Shown: positions 46,301-58,640 of the stretch, in pieces
How positions within the stretch are numbered: position 1 is the first letter of the stretch
Layout of the letters: each line of letters starts with the position of its first letter
NCBI GenBank assembly: GCA_963573305.1
Contig: OY754333.1
Coordinates: forward strand, 15,832,599-15,896,598
Origin: Pyrrhosoma nymphula
Lineage: Eukaryota > Arthropoda > Insecta > Odonata > Coenagrionidae
Length of the DNA stretch: 64,000 bases
Reading direction: 5' to 3'
Notes under the pieces: generated by a model
What the model was told of the DNA's origin: nothing
The model's database searches: none
The model's input: the letters and a program-made list of their open reading frames with translations, nothing else
Translations under genes and position numbers: made by a program

Positions 46301-47085
46301 AGTAAAACTTGATCTCGAACAAGCTTTCTTCCAAATTCTCATTCTGCTGGATCATCGAAAATTTGATGGTGTTCGTTTTGGTGGTGATTCATACGTTTTT
46401 CAAAGATTTCCCACGGGTCATAGTCTGGCCCCAGTAATTCTACAACGCTGGGCCAGGGCAGTGGCGAAAGAAATTTTAGCCCCGTTCGGTGTCACCATGA
46501 TACCGTACTTAAGACGACTGGCTCCTTGTGCTTCCAAATTGTGATGAAGTTTTAGTGACAAGAATTTAACTAATTTTAGAAGATGACCTGGGTATAACCC
46601 TGAATAGGGATAAATGTGTTTTAACGCCAGTGACGAGGCTCAATTACTTATATGTGAAAATTGATACCTACCAGCAGTCTTTAAGACTGTCTTCCGCTTC
46701 GTTGACGATGCTACGCACTTATATTAACATTTTACCGCGTGTTCGCGCTGTTGACGTGCCCAAAATTGCGGGCTATGTTTCCTGGGTCTGTTTTATTTTG
46801 CAACTACCATACTTTTTGATTAAGTACTGTTTTTAACGTAATACTAAATGGTTAAAATATGTGTGGGACGCTGACATGTTCTCCAACGAAAGGTTCTTTT
46901 CTTCTCTGTCGGTACAAGTAGATGTATACGTTGACGCCACGCCTTGGCAATGGGCGGTGGTTGTACCAAGCATAGACTTAACACATTCAGAGGCTTTCTT
47001 ACGCCAACAGCCAATATATTGCAGAAGCCTACGTAAAAAAATTATATCCCCTTTTATTTATAACTTCATTTTGATATTTTGAATA
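46251..47085 (+). pseudogene. Reverse transcriptase/RNase H of the DIRS-like element
   Basis: The frame shows FLVKLDLEQAFFQI (first catalytic Asp), RFGGDSYVFQRFPTGHSLAP, and then MIPYL. A single extra A near 46512 breaks the catalytic YLDDW: dropping to the next frame gives Leu-Asp-Asp-Trp-Leu-Leu-Val. After stops, the frame at 46630-46836 continues with VTRLNYLYVKI and AGYVSWVCFILQ. The RNase H segment at 46861-47040 reads VDVYVDATPWQWAVV and QQPIY. No tyrosine recombinase follows. Inactive. Confidence 0.75.
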
Positions 47086-48759
47086 CTTTATTAAGCTATA
47101 TCCACCACTTGTCTGACATCACGCACAATCGTGTGGGTTCCAATGAACTGACCTCGTAACTACATAACCTTATGAACACTTAAACGGCTTTATCATAATT
47201 GAGTTTTCTTTTGATTTATTCATTATTGATGACTGCAGCCAGTTTGATCATTAAGGATAAGTTCTAGCATTTGAGTGGGCATTGTGTGGTCCTTGTAAAC
47301 TATGTAAAGAGTGTTATGCTCTTTCATCGAGATATCTCAATTTTCGACTTAAAAAAATAGCCTCTTTCGCCAATTCATCCTTTGAGTCCCATAAAAGGTC
47401 GTCTAAATTTCATATTCCGGTCCCCTCTCGTTTGTGATTACCTAACATTCTCTCATATACTCCCATCTCCAGCTTCCAAATCCCCCAAAAAATCCCTTGT
47501 ACACACTTCCTGGCCTTTATCCAATTTCCTTATAGAAATCTCCTATTCCCGGCCTTTCTAATATATATATCCCTTCATATTCCACTCAGCCCAGAAATTT
47601 TATCTTATTGGTAGAAGAAGATGCGATAAAAGGATTTTTATTTTATTAGGGAAGATGGCTCAATCTCGTAAAAAATTCACCACAGGAGAATGAGAAGTCC
47701 ACAGGAACAGAATCACCGTCTATTGATGCACTAAGGACCGTCTTTAAAGTCGCGACGCAATATATTGTTCCCCGTAGTGCGCAAAGCTAAAAAAACTCAC
47801 AATTACTTTAACACACGGAAATTCAATGAAATGTTTATCCATCTAGATCCGCGGGTGACTTAATATTGACCCATCACTATCTTTTGCCCTCATCAGTCAA
47901 TGGATAGTCAATGAATCAGTTATTATAAGATAAATCATTCAGCAGTCAATATGCTTTATCGTTGATTTTAGCGAAAAATACGCATATTATCAATGCTTGC
48001 AATTAATTATCAGGGAAATAATTGGCCCCTTAAATGACAAATTTAGCATCTATAAACATATTCGCGGAGGTTTCATAAAATGTTACCGAATCTGGATTTT
48101 ATTTCTCACCGGCTTTATACCACGGATGTGAATTACTTATTTACAAAAATATACTGTTGATTACTTCGTAAAAAAGATACAACAGAACTTCAGTGCACTC
48201 ACCAGTTTAGATCGTGACGTCAGTGAGAGGGAAGCATGGAAATGTAATGGCGTGAAAGGACCTTAGTTACGGTAACTGTAACTGTGACAAAAAGGAAAGG
48301 CGGCTCCACATCTAGTTACGGCCTTAGTTACTACCAGGGCTACATGGTTCATGGTTTTACATAAGAATTTAGCGTATAACGGTGACTCTAACCTCAACAA
48401 GTGGTACCCGTGGGAGAATTTTGGTTCCTCTGAACGTGGTTCCACGTTTGCGGCACCTGACTTGAAACTCCTCGCTGGCAAGTGGCACCATGTTCTGCAA
48501 TATCTCTTCCTATGTTTCTGCTCATATCTATCACTTCCTCATCTCATATTGTAAAAAAAAGATATGTCCATGCTAGTTATAAAATAATAATTAAGTAGTG
48601 AATGCAAAACGAATAGTCATCGATTAAATCCAATTATTGATTCAAAGATTCGTAAAATGTATTAATAATCAGTAATTCAAAATTAAAACAACCGCCATTT
48701 CCGGTAAATTTGGTCTCGTCTAAGGCTTGGCTTGAGTAAATATTTGGAGGAAAAGTTGC
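47086..48759. other. AT-rich DNA after the DIRS-like element
   Basis: No recombinase frame or recognisable gene. A TTACGGTAACTGTAACT phrase near 48268 is a small local repeat. Confidence 0.4.
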
Positions 48760-49110
48760 TGAAATGTTTATTGGAATGTACGTACCTTCGTATGGTGTGA
48801 AAACGTGGATTTTGAGAAAAAGAGGACTAGAGGATGCTGAGAATGTTTGAGAACTGGATAAGGAAGAGAAAAGAGATACAAAGGATGACGGAAAAGGTGT
48901 CAGACGATCAAGTGAGAAGGCATGGTGGGTGAGGAGAGCGTTTGAGGAAATTAGGAGAAGACGGAGTGGTTGAAATAGGTAATGAAAGCCGATTGGTTGC
49001 TGAAAACCGTTGTAGAGGATAGGATTTTGGGAAAGTTGGAGAGGGTAGGAAAGAGAATAAGCTTTGGAATAGGAAGAGTGATAAAATTGGTGGCGGGATA
49101 AAGAAATATA
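48760..49110 (+). repeat. RTE-type retrotransposon 3' fragment
   Basis: Plus-strand frames contain YGVKTWILRKRGLEDAEN, then, after frame changes, FEEIRRRRSG and LLKTVVEDRILGKLERVGKR. These match the C-terminal end of the RTE reverse transcriptase (intact type: GSDTWSLRREDVRRLEAFE...). Strongly diverged. Confidence 0.6.
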
Positions 49111-49329
49111 TCATGTACGGAATTCGGGGATTGCAACTGTATGAGTCTACTAGATGTTGACTGTCTACACTTTAAACCTAAAACAACTGGTGAATTCTCC
49201 TAATAAGGGCTGGAAACCTCAAGAAAATAACGTGTGTTTACGGAAAACATTACCTTAAGAAAAGTCGTGGAATTATAAACTCTAAGGATAGGATATATTT
49301 CACAAAAGATCTGGCATCTAACTTTTAAT

Positions 49330-49580
49330 GCCTTCTCAGAATCTCCGCCACTATCTCTATTTCATCTTTCACCATATCCAAACTTCCCCTCTCCATCCTT
49401 CTCCAAACACGCACCTCTAAGTCCTCCAGCCTACGTACATTCTCTCCCCGAAATAATGCAGTTTACGACCCATACAGCGCCAGGCTCCATATTAGAATTT
49501 TCACCAATCTTTTCTTTACATCTCTCCTCAAAACTACTCTAGTCAATTTCTTTTCTTCGACAATGCTTCCTTACCTAGGG
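49330..49580 (-). repeat. RTE-type retrotransposon 3' fragment, opposite orientation
   Basis: The minus strand shows RRDVKKRLVKILIWSLALYG, then ENVRRLEDLEVRVWRRMER. This is the same family as the 31-34 kb element and lies 220 bp from, and inverted relative to, the fragment at 48760-49110. It has no 3' tail. Confidence 0.7.
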
Positions 49581-50672
49581 CAAAAATAACGACGATCTCT
49601 CCTGAAAAATAAATGATCTAACACCTTCATCTAGAGTGCATTATTTATACACTATGTTAAGTATGACTCTCGCTCTAAAATCATTAACCTGATGGTCAGT
49701 TCGGCAGACGAGGGTTAGATCTCATCTCGTACTAAGCTTAATTGGGTGAAAAAATCATAAACTCTGACTAAAATGGAAGGATTACCTTCCCCTGTTTGCT
49801 TTGCCCAGTCACCTGCGCTATCCCACGAATATTTGGAACACAGATAATCATGCCACGAAGATTTAGTATTGGTATTCAAAGACAAGTCACTTTGATCCTG
49901 TGCTATGAAAAACCTGAATTAAACAAAACCAACCCACCCGTATTTTTTAAAATGTCTTTTGGGCTATGTATTTTTGAGGTTTTGGTAGGTTTAAAAGTGT
50001 TGTGTTTTAGTGTCTTGTGGTGTCCAATTTTTTTCTCTTTTGGAGTCAAACTTCCTATATTGCTAGTTTCCCATAGATTCATACATATATACAATTTTTA
50101 ATTTAAGTTTTAATGTGCACAATAGTTTGCTACTCTCTGTGTTTACCGAATAGTAAAAATTTACAGTAATTTAAGCCTTGGAAGGTACAGAGTATTAGAT
50201 AATTATTTGAAGTATCCAATAAATCTGACTTATGATTATAACTTCATGCTCACATAATGAGACAACATACTGTAGGTAATATTAGGATGCACAATTTATA
50301 ATTTTTCCAAACTCTTGAATTTTACTGAACCCTGGCAACTACCAACCTGGTATAACCTACTAACTCAAGTTATCAAATGAAGGTATTAGAAATTGGTTTT
50401 AGCAGTCTTCTCATACCTAATCAAATAATATGTCCCGGTGTGAATTCAGCCAGTCAATAGTGTTCTGGCGCTCTCTTCCATATGCTCCAATTTTGATGCC
50501 AGCGCTAATGTTAAGATACGGACCAAAACATTTTTGAACCGGCATTATTTACTTTTTGGATAATTTACAGGTAAAATGGATTGATAACACAAATTGTATA
50601 AATAGGTAGCTTACTTCGCCTCGTTAGTTTTGAGTATGAATTTCATTTTTCACACGGATGATGAATGCGTAA
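49581..50672. other. AT-rich DNA
   Basis: A 101-codon plus-strand frame at 49796-50101 is hydrophobic toward its end but unrecognised, and the opposite strand is also open. Nothing else seen. Confidence 0.35.
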
Positions 50673-50960
50673 GGGGGTCGTTGTGGCCTAGTGGGTAGAG
50701 CGCTGGCCACATACTTGAGGTTTCCCGGTTCAAGTCCGGTTGAAGACCCTCTGGGAACCACCTCCTAAAATCATTAACAGGGTGCGACTGCCTTATTGAA
50801 AAATTAGTACTGCCTTATTATTATTACCTGCTTCATTGGAAATCGCAGGTGGCCCAGGGAAAGGAACTGCCCAAAGAAATGAACTGAATTTCTAACGCTA
50901 ATGGCTTAGTACGGAGTGAGCTTTAATCTCACCTTTCAAAACCAATCTTCGGGTTGAAAC
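50673..50960 (+). mobile_element. tRNA-derived SINE
   Basis: The head (50677-50747) folds like a tRNA. The acceptor stem GTCGTTG/TGAAGAC pairs at six of seven positions, the A box TGGCCTAGTGGG matches the consensus, the T arm CCGG-TTCAAGT-CCGG is good, and GGTTCAAGTCC fits the B box. The anticodon stem does not pair, and an unrelated body of about 200 bases follows, so this is a SINE and not a functional tRNA gene. The body contains an ATCGCAGGTGGCCCAGG phrase and ends vaguely near GAGATTGAGCG. Confidence 0.7.
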
Positions 50961-53872
50961 ACTGAGAGATTGAGCGATGAATAAGCTCCAATTTTATAGT
51001 TAAAAATAGAAATAAGCAAAAGATACGTTTCTTTTTTTTCTAAACGTAATTCAGATAGATATATCCTTTATTTATTATGATTAATTTGCAATCTCATCAA
51101 AAGAGCCATTTTACACAAAATAGTACCTGAAAATTTTAAGCGTACATATTATTAAAAAATTGGAAAACTGAGTATATGCAGAAAAAGAGAAAATTATATA
51201 GCCGAAATGAAAACTTTCTTGGCAAGAATTATGGAAATATTTTTCAATTTTCGTAATAAATATTGCTTGACTACTTATTTACAAAACCTCACATTAAATT
51301 TCTGTATAGGTTTTATTTTAAGGTTTTAATCTGCACCAAGAATAATTTGAGTATAACTGGGAAACTTGAATTATCCACCCGATTACTTTTATTTTATCGA
51401 CCACTGTTTCCACACTTTTGCGTCATTGTTATTACATAGTTTATTTCATAATTGATCTTTCACGGTATTTTCCTTATTTACTCCTATTTGATTTACTGAT
51501 TTCAAAAGGCCGTTACATCCCAGAAAATACCCAAACATTTGCCTCTCTTACTACGTAATTTTTATTATAAGTCTTTTCTACACCAATGGTTTTTAGAGCA
51601 TCACGATTATATCGGTCTTTATTGGTATTCACCAGCTTTATATTTTGTTTACTTTGGAACGTTAAGTTGAGTGAAATGGGAGATTTATGTCAAACATACA
51701 TTCGGTAAGTTATGGATATTTATTTATTCTGTTTTTTTTTGTTTTCTTGAACTACATGAGTTATATGCGTCCAGAATGAGGAGGGTAAAACCGAGTATCA
51801 CGGCATTCTCAGGTTTATTTACCCGTAAGGAAAAACCTTTGTCGAGAGTGGGGAAGTGAAGGAAAAATTGAAAGCAAAACCCAAAGCAAAGGCAACAAGG
51901 TAAACCACTTCCGTCTACAATGACCCGGAGACCATCCCCACTCCCCCTTCTCACATTCCTCCCTCCAATCTGCACCACCATCTCTTTAAATCACTCCCAC
52001 CCCTTATCACCTGAAATCCCACCGGCCACATTCACTCCAGCCTCCGGATGGCAGCACCTCCTCACCCCCCACACCAGAGCCACTTTCTACACCGTCGTTC
52101 CTTCAAATTCGGTTCCATCCAACCCACTTCACATTCAGCTCAATATCTTTCTCACTCCTCACGCCTTTTCTTCCGTCTCTCCCTCTATATACCGTGCAAC
52201 AATGCACCAAACTCAACAGTACTACAAACTGCGTTCCAAGTACCATGAACTCTTATGATGGATTACTCCTCAATGCACAACCACCTTTTTCATAAACTGC
52301 TATGATTTCAGACTCTATGAACGAGGTGTAGGACATATACTGAGTAAGATGAAGAGAGAAGTTAATTTGGTAGAATGGGCCCCGCGCATTGAAAGGTTTT
52401 GAGTATTTTTACGCACTTCCATTTTAACCTACCTTAACCGGTAGATTACCGGTAGATTAGGTAGATTATTAATAATAGTTTCTAGAAAACTATTCTGCAT
52501 TCAAATATGTTCAGAAATATTATCATGTATCAACGACAACCCCTACCCTGATTCCTCTAATTTCGGTTCATCAGTGGTATAACGGATCGAATTAATGCGG
52601 TAGGTTGAGCGGTTTAATGACCTAAATATCCACCTGTACTATCAAATCATATGGCTGCATATATTATCTTCTTTTAATGTTTGATTTGCATACAGATCAT
52701 TGGGAACAGCATTACCTCTAAATGCTTTAATTACGAATCAACCCGGTATGAATACAGTATGTAGAAGCATCATCGTGCAGCAGAACTAATTATTAGAGCC
52801 CAAAAAAGCAAGGCTTTTTCAAATATGTTACTAAATTCTCTAAATTTTGACGGCGATATTCTCTCAAACTGCAAAAATTAATTGAACTATCAAAGAACAG
52901 ATAAAAATTTAGCAACTAAAACATTAATTTTTTATTTTATTCCACTCATTGATGACAGATTGATTAAATTTGTACACCATAATTCGACTATGGACCAATG
53001 ACATATGACTCTCAGTTGTTTTGCAGTCCTTTATTAATAGGAGGTAAATTTATAGTTTTTATTTTAATAGAAAGTAGTTAATAAGTTTTTTTATTGAAAA
53101 TACCGGTATACTCTAACGGATTACGGTTTTAGAGCAAAACCGTAGTTGACCTATTTGTATGGTGAAGGGAAGTGAGGAATACAGTTAAAATAAGCGGTTG
53201 CCATTATTTATAAAGGCCCATCATCCGAAAACTTTTTAAAAGGGCTGTGCAACTGAATTTTATTTCCACATTACTGAATCTATAAACTGTGCTCTCATAT
53301 TTGCATGGTGACGACGCGACGAGACTCTTCATGAGGAAAATTCATTGGCAAGTGGCATAAAAATGACGTGGATCTTTCACCGCTGACGTTCTCAAGCTCT
53401 GTAGCGGAGGAAAAACTAGGAACGCAAGAAAGTCTACCGACTGCAGTAATACACGGTGACGAGCGATATCAGACGATGAAGACACCTTATCAAGTAAATC
53501 CATAGCACTTAGTACATAAGTACAATCGGTGGATTAACCTGCTTGGGTAACACAAGATTATCCATCAATAAAAAAATAATTTTCCTTGTCAGGTATTTGA
53601 ATTTGCTCTAAGAGCTAATCGCAATGAGCCTCTATGATAGATAAATTGGTTAAAGTCCTCACCGTAACTTTTGGAAATTTGTGCCTAGATATCATCTCGA
53701 GGGTCAGTCATTTCTTTCGTTGTGAATTTTGCACGTTCGTTAGTTAAGGCGCAAGTGTCATATATTCAGGCAAATGTCACCTCATGACAGTATTTTCATG
53801 CTCTTTATAATGTACCGATAGTGGAAGCTTCATTAACTTTATAGCAATGTTGTTCATTGTACATATTTGTGA
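50961..53872. other. AT-rich DNA with a C-rich open frame and an RTE tail
   Basis: The frame at 51920-52258 (+) encodes a Pro/Ser/Thr-rich peptide with no recognisable domain. It ends TAT-GAT and is followed by sequence that includes 52417-52450, a 34-base block shared with the 3' end of the RTE fragment at 20334-20367 with three differences. This suggests another RTE remnant from about 52260 to 52450. No other feature recognised. Confidence 0.4.
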
Positions 53873-53932
53873 TAAAACCCCATGCCACACCCCTTTGAGG
53901 TGGCTTCAAGGGTATTATGTAGATGTTGATGT
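53873..53932 (+). repeat. 3' end of the TAGATG-tailed non-LTR family
   Basis: Sixty bases match the 3' UTR end of the element nested in the Helitron: AAAACCCCATGCCACACC, then TTTGAGGTGGCTTCAAGGGT and ATTATGTAGATGTTGATGT. Severely 5'-truncated. A 97-codon frame runs through it (53847-54140), with a downstream part that I do not recognise. Confidence 0.75.
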
Positions 53933-54479
53933 GGGAATGCTCAAATTTTCAATTACCAATGCGATGGGAGTCTGGAGAGGCATTGACCTCTGTGGCAATG
54001 CCGTTGGGTTACTCTGGAGAGCAATGAACTCATCCATGACGAATACGAATACTTCCTCACCCACTGACGAATCACTGTGCCGCTTAGCTCTATTACTTGA
54101 CAAATACATTTCCGAATCCACCGCTAACAGCAGAGCATAATTGATCGATACTTAAGGCGAAGTTTCTCTGGTAAACCTTAGTAGTCACGCCGAAGTTTCC
54201 ACGATCCGTGCATCTAAATCATCCACGAATTGAGAACTCGCTCTAAATCTTGAGCATACGTGACTACTAGCTTGGTGCGTCTTACACTACAAGACCAAAG
54301 AAGGCCTAACTACAAGAAAATATGCCAAAAATCGATGTTCTCCAGATATTTTCACAGTTAAAATAGTCGTAGTGAGTAAGCAGTAAATTTTTTACACTCA
54401 GTAATAATCGTTCCAAGTTACAGAAAGTTTCCCCGAGGCGCTAAAAAACATTCTGAGTCTTATAATGCTCAAGAAAACT
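53933..54479. other. Unrecognised DNA with open frames on both strands
   Basis: 53933-54140 stays open on both strands, with a slightly GC-richer composition than its flanks. The peptides have no family signature. Confidence 0.3.
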
Positions 54480-54640
54480 CAAATGAAAGGAGAGGAGGGC
54501 AGAAAGATGAAACGAGGAAAACCAAGGATTGAATGCACTGAGAAAATTACGGCAAAATGAGGTATAATGGAGGAAATTAGTGGATCCGACAAACGGCAGT
54601 GAACCAATCTTCGGATTGATGACTGCTTTTAACTTCGCTT
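54480..54640 (+). repeat. Probable RTE/CR1-like 3' end fragment
   Basis: A plus-strand charged stretch, GEEGRKMKRGKPRIECTEKI, followed by a Thr-Asn-Leu-Arg-Ile-Asp-Asp ending, resembles the Gly-Arg-rich C-terminus and last residues of non-LTR reverse transcriptases. Short and diverged. Confidence 0.4.
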
Positions 54641-56085
54641 AAAAAACTTCTCTTTATCTCTCGTCTCTATCTTAGCTAAAATCTCTCGTTTCTATTAGCC
54701 TACTCTTAGGGACAAAATGAAGAACTTAAAGATTTATCTACTAAAATATTTTCAACACTATGGAGCAACACTACTCCAAAATATATAAAAACCCGTCAAC
54801 AACGAACCAGTCGATTCCGACTCTTTGTTATTTTGAATGATACAAGCGCAGTATTGATTTGGTAAACAATTTCAAGCATGGCTTCATTAGATCTCTATAT
54901 TCTTTTATGCTTCAACTCTAATTTAGAGCCGTTCCCATAACAGCCATAGATTAAAAATGTATCAAAATATTTTTAAAAACTGTATTGATTTTCCATTTCC
55001 AAAGCAAATATTGGGAAAGACAAATAGGCCATATCTCAAAAATCGAATTTCCCTCTTCCTCTTAATAATACGTTATATAAGCGGAACTAAATTTGGCTAG
55101 CAGCGTTTTTTTACACGATCCATAGTGAAATGAGAATTAATCTAAACTTAAATATTACCCTTGCGTAGTTTGTTACTTCCTGGCGCTGAAAATCTTGAAC
55201 CATAGTGAATGAAGTGGTGAATGAAACCAAGTTAATTACGTTTGCATTGAAGTACAGTACGTAACGTCTCAGTACCATTTTTTCCATAATCAGTACATTA
55301 TAATAGTCCTGAACCAGTTTCTCTTTTTGTTGGTTATGAACAGTAATTTCCATATCATTATTAAATGTATTCCACCAATCGTTCCTTGGTGATTCTCTTG
55401 GCGATTCTTACGAAGAATTGGGCAAAAAAGATATTAACCCCTGAAAAATCCGTGATAAAGTGCGGACAAACGAATTAAATTAACTTCTGTAGTTGACCAA
55501 ATTGATTACTCAACGAGAGCAATTTACGAGGATTTGGTCGAAATTAGCGAAACTCGTACGCCTAGTTGCCAACGTTTCGATATTATTTTAATGTCATTTT
55601 CACGGCTACAAAGGATGTGTAGGTTTACCATAGCACCATACTCAACATTCATAATTTTAACGTATATGTTACTCCAGATATTTTTATAGATATTCCGAAT
55701 GTTGGGTATGGCGTGATAGTATGTTATCTGATTCGTATCCTTTGTAGCCCCGAAGATTATTTAAGAATAAATTGAAACTATGAAAACTTGGGGAATGGGT
55801 TTGGTCTAAATCCGCGACATTTGCCACTGTGAAACTTTTTGGACGGATTCTAAGACATCTAAGTCTTCTAAAGAAAATTTTAGACGTTATGACATATGAA
55901 AAGAGTAACTAAGGAAAGTCAAGGCTGGAATACAACGGGTAAATTATTAGGGACTGGTAAATTACTAGAAAAGCGGTTGGATGAAAGTAAAATGAAGTGG
56001 AGATACGTAGAAAAACAATATTTTGATTGATAACTGCTGATGATGATCGTACCGGTTAGGGATGTTATGAGTGGACCATTTTGCT
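54641..56085. other. AT-rich DNA, possible further RTE tail at 55880-56050
   Basis: The end of this stretch carries a Lys/Trp-rich decayed frame and a CTGCTGATGATGATC phrase of the kind that ends RTE elements in this window. Otherwise nothing recognised. Confidence 0.3.
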
Positions 56086-56460
56086 TCGCCTTTTCTTCTT
56101 AAAGCGTATTTTTCCTCTCCCTATTTTATCTCTTAACATCAACATACTTTCCTCTTGTCTTCATGCCAACAAAATGTCTAATATCATCTCCCTCTTTCCA
56201 GCTCTCCTGGAATTCCACCTTCAATTACATCTCCCCAAATTCCTTCGCTTCTTATTCGTTCCATCCACCTCGTCATCTCCTTCAGGAACTCCTCATACTT
56301 TACCACCATGCCCAAAACTTGGTTTGTTTTCCTTTCCGTCAAACGAACTTCTTCCATTCTTCTCCGAGCCCACATTTCACAGCCCATCGAATGACTCTCA
56401 TCCCATCTCACCAGGGTTTACGTATTTCCTCCGTGCAGGGCAAAGTTTCATTTAAAACTT
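56086..56460 (-). repeat. RTE-type retrotransposon 3' fragment
   Basis: The minus strand reads GCEMWARRRMEEVRLTERKT, then NQVLGMVVKYEEFLKEMTR and WMERIRSEGIWGDVIEGGI. This is the RTE C-terminal domain with a small internal deletion around the EEVL phrase. Confidence 0.7.
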
Positions 56461-57959
56461 TTCCCATACCTTTTCGTAACGTCTTTACTCAAAGTTTTAT
56501 GTCATCAAATCTTTTGGTTAACGCTTCATTGGCCTGCGTTATTATCCTAATGAAATGTTTACCTACGCCTACTATTTCCAATCAAATGTCTAAATTCGTC
56601 TGGTTTTTAGTCTGCGACATGATTCCACCATCCTTTGCCTACGTTTGAAACTTTTCGTTGGCATTTTCATAGCATCTTTGAGCATAGGTTTGGTCTACAG
56701 TTCTTTCCTATGACTAAAAAAATACCCTAGTTTGTGCTATTATCCTCCTTAAATGTTTATAACTGTCCCTATTTTAGCTCTTACATGAAACTGAATCGCT
56801 CTAATTGTTGTAGTCCATCTCTGCTCCTTTTAGAATTGGCATGGAATCTATTTTATTCCTAAATCTAGCAGCTGAGTTTTGGAATGATTAATTTAAACCT
56901 ATATCTCTCTTGCACCAGTTTAAAATTGTTCACACAAATAGATTAATTCTTAATCAAGCTTGCTCGCTAACAAACATCCATCAAACAAACAGCCTTCATC
57001 AGCTCTTCTAAAACCTTTCCATCACTTTTCCCCGCTCAACTCAGTCCGATGCCTTTTTTTATAAAAAAACTAGCGGATGAGTCTTCGTTTTTGTTTTTCT
57101 TACTAATTTTGCTCCGTTACGAGTAGGCTACTACCAACACCGGGTTTATCCCCACCATTTCTCTTTTCCCCTCATAAACCTTCCCCTACAACCTACCCAC
57201 CTGTCCTCAATGACGCATATGACTTCATTTGCCGGTCGTCTCCCCAAATAACCAAATGAAACTTATGTTCCTTTTGAATTACAAATCACCATGCTCCTCA
57301 CGTTGAATTCATTCTTTCCACAAAACGTATCTTCACTTGGCGTTATTCATATATGTACTTAAGTTAGTCTTGGAGAAGAAACTTGTGTTACAAAAATAAT
57401 ATCACATTGAAACAGGACATATGGGAAGACAAAAATTGAAAAGCTAAAATGAGGAGATTTCCAATTAAAAATAGGTAAACAATAATTACTTGGACTAGGT
57501 AGATGGACGCAAAGGTTTGATGCGTGTCATGTAAGAAATAAAACCATTGTAGACTATATCATGGAGGATTTATATGCAACGTGCGCCTTTTCCATCCCAC
57601 CTTGCTGCAAAATGTCCACATATGCTAATGTATGTACCATTGGCGCTTTGCCATTACCCTCCCCTTACTGAATTACTGTAAGCAATCCCAACATTATTAC
57701 CCTAATATGAAGAATTAAGGTGTCTTATGTTCAACTTTTTATTTCAATAATATGTGGGGACTACCTTCGCAGACAGAAGACATTAGACCAACTACGCAGC
57801 AAGAACTCATAAAAATTTCTCGCAATAGTGACCAGCGACGGGTACGAGACGTCGGGAAAATTTTGCCTAACGCGGTGATTACCCGCTTATTATCACCTTG
57901 AGCCGCGAATACTTCAACGAAGAGTTACTGTCATCTCGTACTAGTCTCGTAGTTCAACA
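56461..57959. other. AT-rich DNA
   Basis: No gene or repeat recognised. The first few hundred bases may be more decayed RTE on the minus strand, but I could not follow the frame. Confidence 0.35.
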
Positions 57960-58640
57960 TTAGCAGTCCGCCAAGTTCAATGCCACACCCTTCCCCACTT
58001 CCTCCCCGCACTCCACTATCCTCTCCTTCTCTCTCCGGAGCAAGAGCACTCTGACGAAAACTCTTCACTCACACTTCCCCCCACCATTAGCCCCACCCCC
58101 CGCTACATGCTCTCCTACTTTCACTCCTACTTCCTCCACCCGAGGCTCAAGGACATCATTCCTCCTCCACTACTACGCTCCCCTGGCCACTTCCATCCCG
58201 GCTCTTTTATCTGCCACCTCCCATTTTCATTTTCATTACTCTCTCACTGAGTCGCCTCCTCCTTCTCGCTCTAACGCTCTTTTCCCAACCCTCGGCTTTC
58301 CTTTTCCCCTCCCGCCCTTCACGGTTCTCCCCGAATCTCTTTCCCCGGCTTCTCCGCCCGCTCCTCCCGCCAACGCGTCGGTCCGGGAGTCCGCTGCTTT
58401 TTTTCCACTGCAGGGACGGGAGTGTCCCAGCGAAAGTAACCTTCCCCCCCAGATTATAACTTAATTGCGCGCCGGCTGTCTCCCGGCTCATTTCCCCTCG
58501 CCTCTCTTTCTCTCCTCCTTCGCGTGCTCGATTTATTGGCACTGCTGCCCCATTACGGTCGCAAAAGACGACTAAAGCCGCAGATCAGTCGCGCTTTTGC
58601 ATGATCCCGCGTGGAAACGAGGCGGTACGAAAAAAAATAA
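57960..58640. other. GC- and C-rich island
   Basis: About 680 bases of C/T-rich, CpG-containing DNA (for example CCGCCAACGCGTCGG) in an AT-rich setting. The 111-codon minus-strand frame (58542-58207) is a basic low-complexity Arg/Gly/Glu peptide. Composition of this kind can mark a promoter or first exon, and the strand and position would suit the 5' end of the phosphodiesterase gene, but no signal peptide or splice context supports that. Confidence 0.3.

Larger units (their letters stand above)
44590..47085 (+). mobile_element. DIRS-like retrotransposon, truncated and decayed
   Basis: A plus-strand unit of a gag-like ORF, a reverse transcriptase with a PYLDDWLL box and an RNase H with DATPW. 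The RT phrases, including KLDLEQAFFQI, FGGDSYVFQRFP and YLDDW, resemble DIRS/PAT-type tyrosine-recombinase retrotransposons. The tyrosine recombinase itself is not seen after 47085, and I could not identify the terminal repeats. The first kilobase is much richer in G and C than its surroundings, which marks the insertion. Class assignment is an inference from the RT box. Confidence 0.65.

Noticed and set aside
50677..50747. Functional tRNA gene
   Set aside because: The anticodon stem does not pair, and a SINE-like body follows instead of a short T-run terminator.
53847..54140. 97-codon plus-strand gene
   Set aside because: Its first third is a retrotransposon 3' tail, the rest is also open on the opposite strand, and no domain is recognisable.
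58207..58542. 111-codon minus-strand first exon
   Set aside because: Basic low-complexity peptide from a C/T-rich tract; no signal peptide, which the secreted phosphodiesterase would need.
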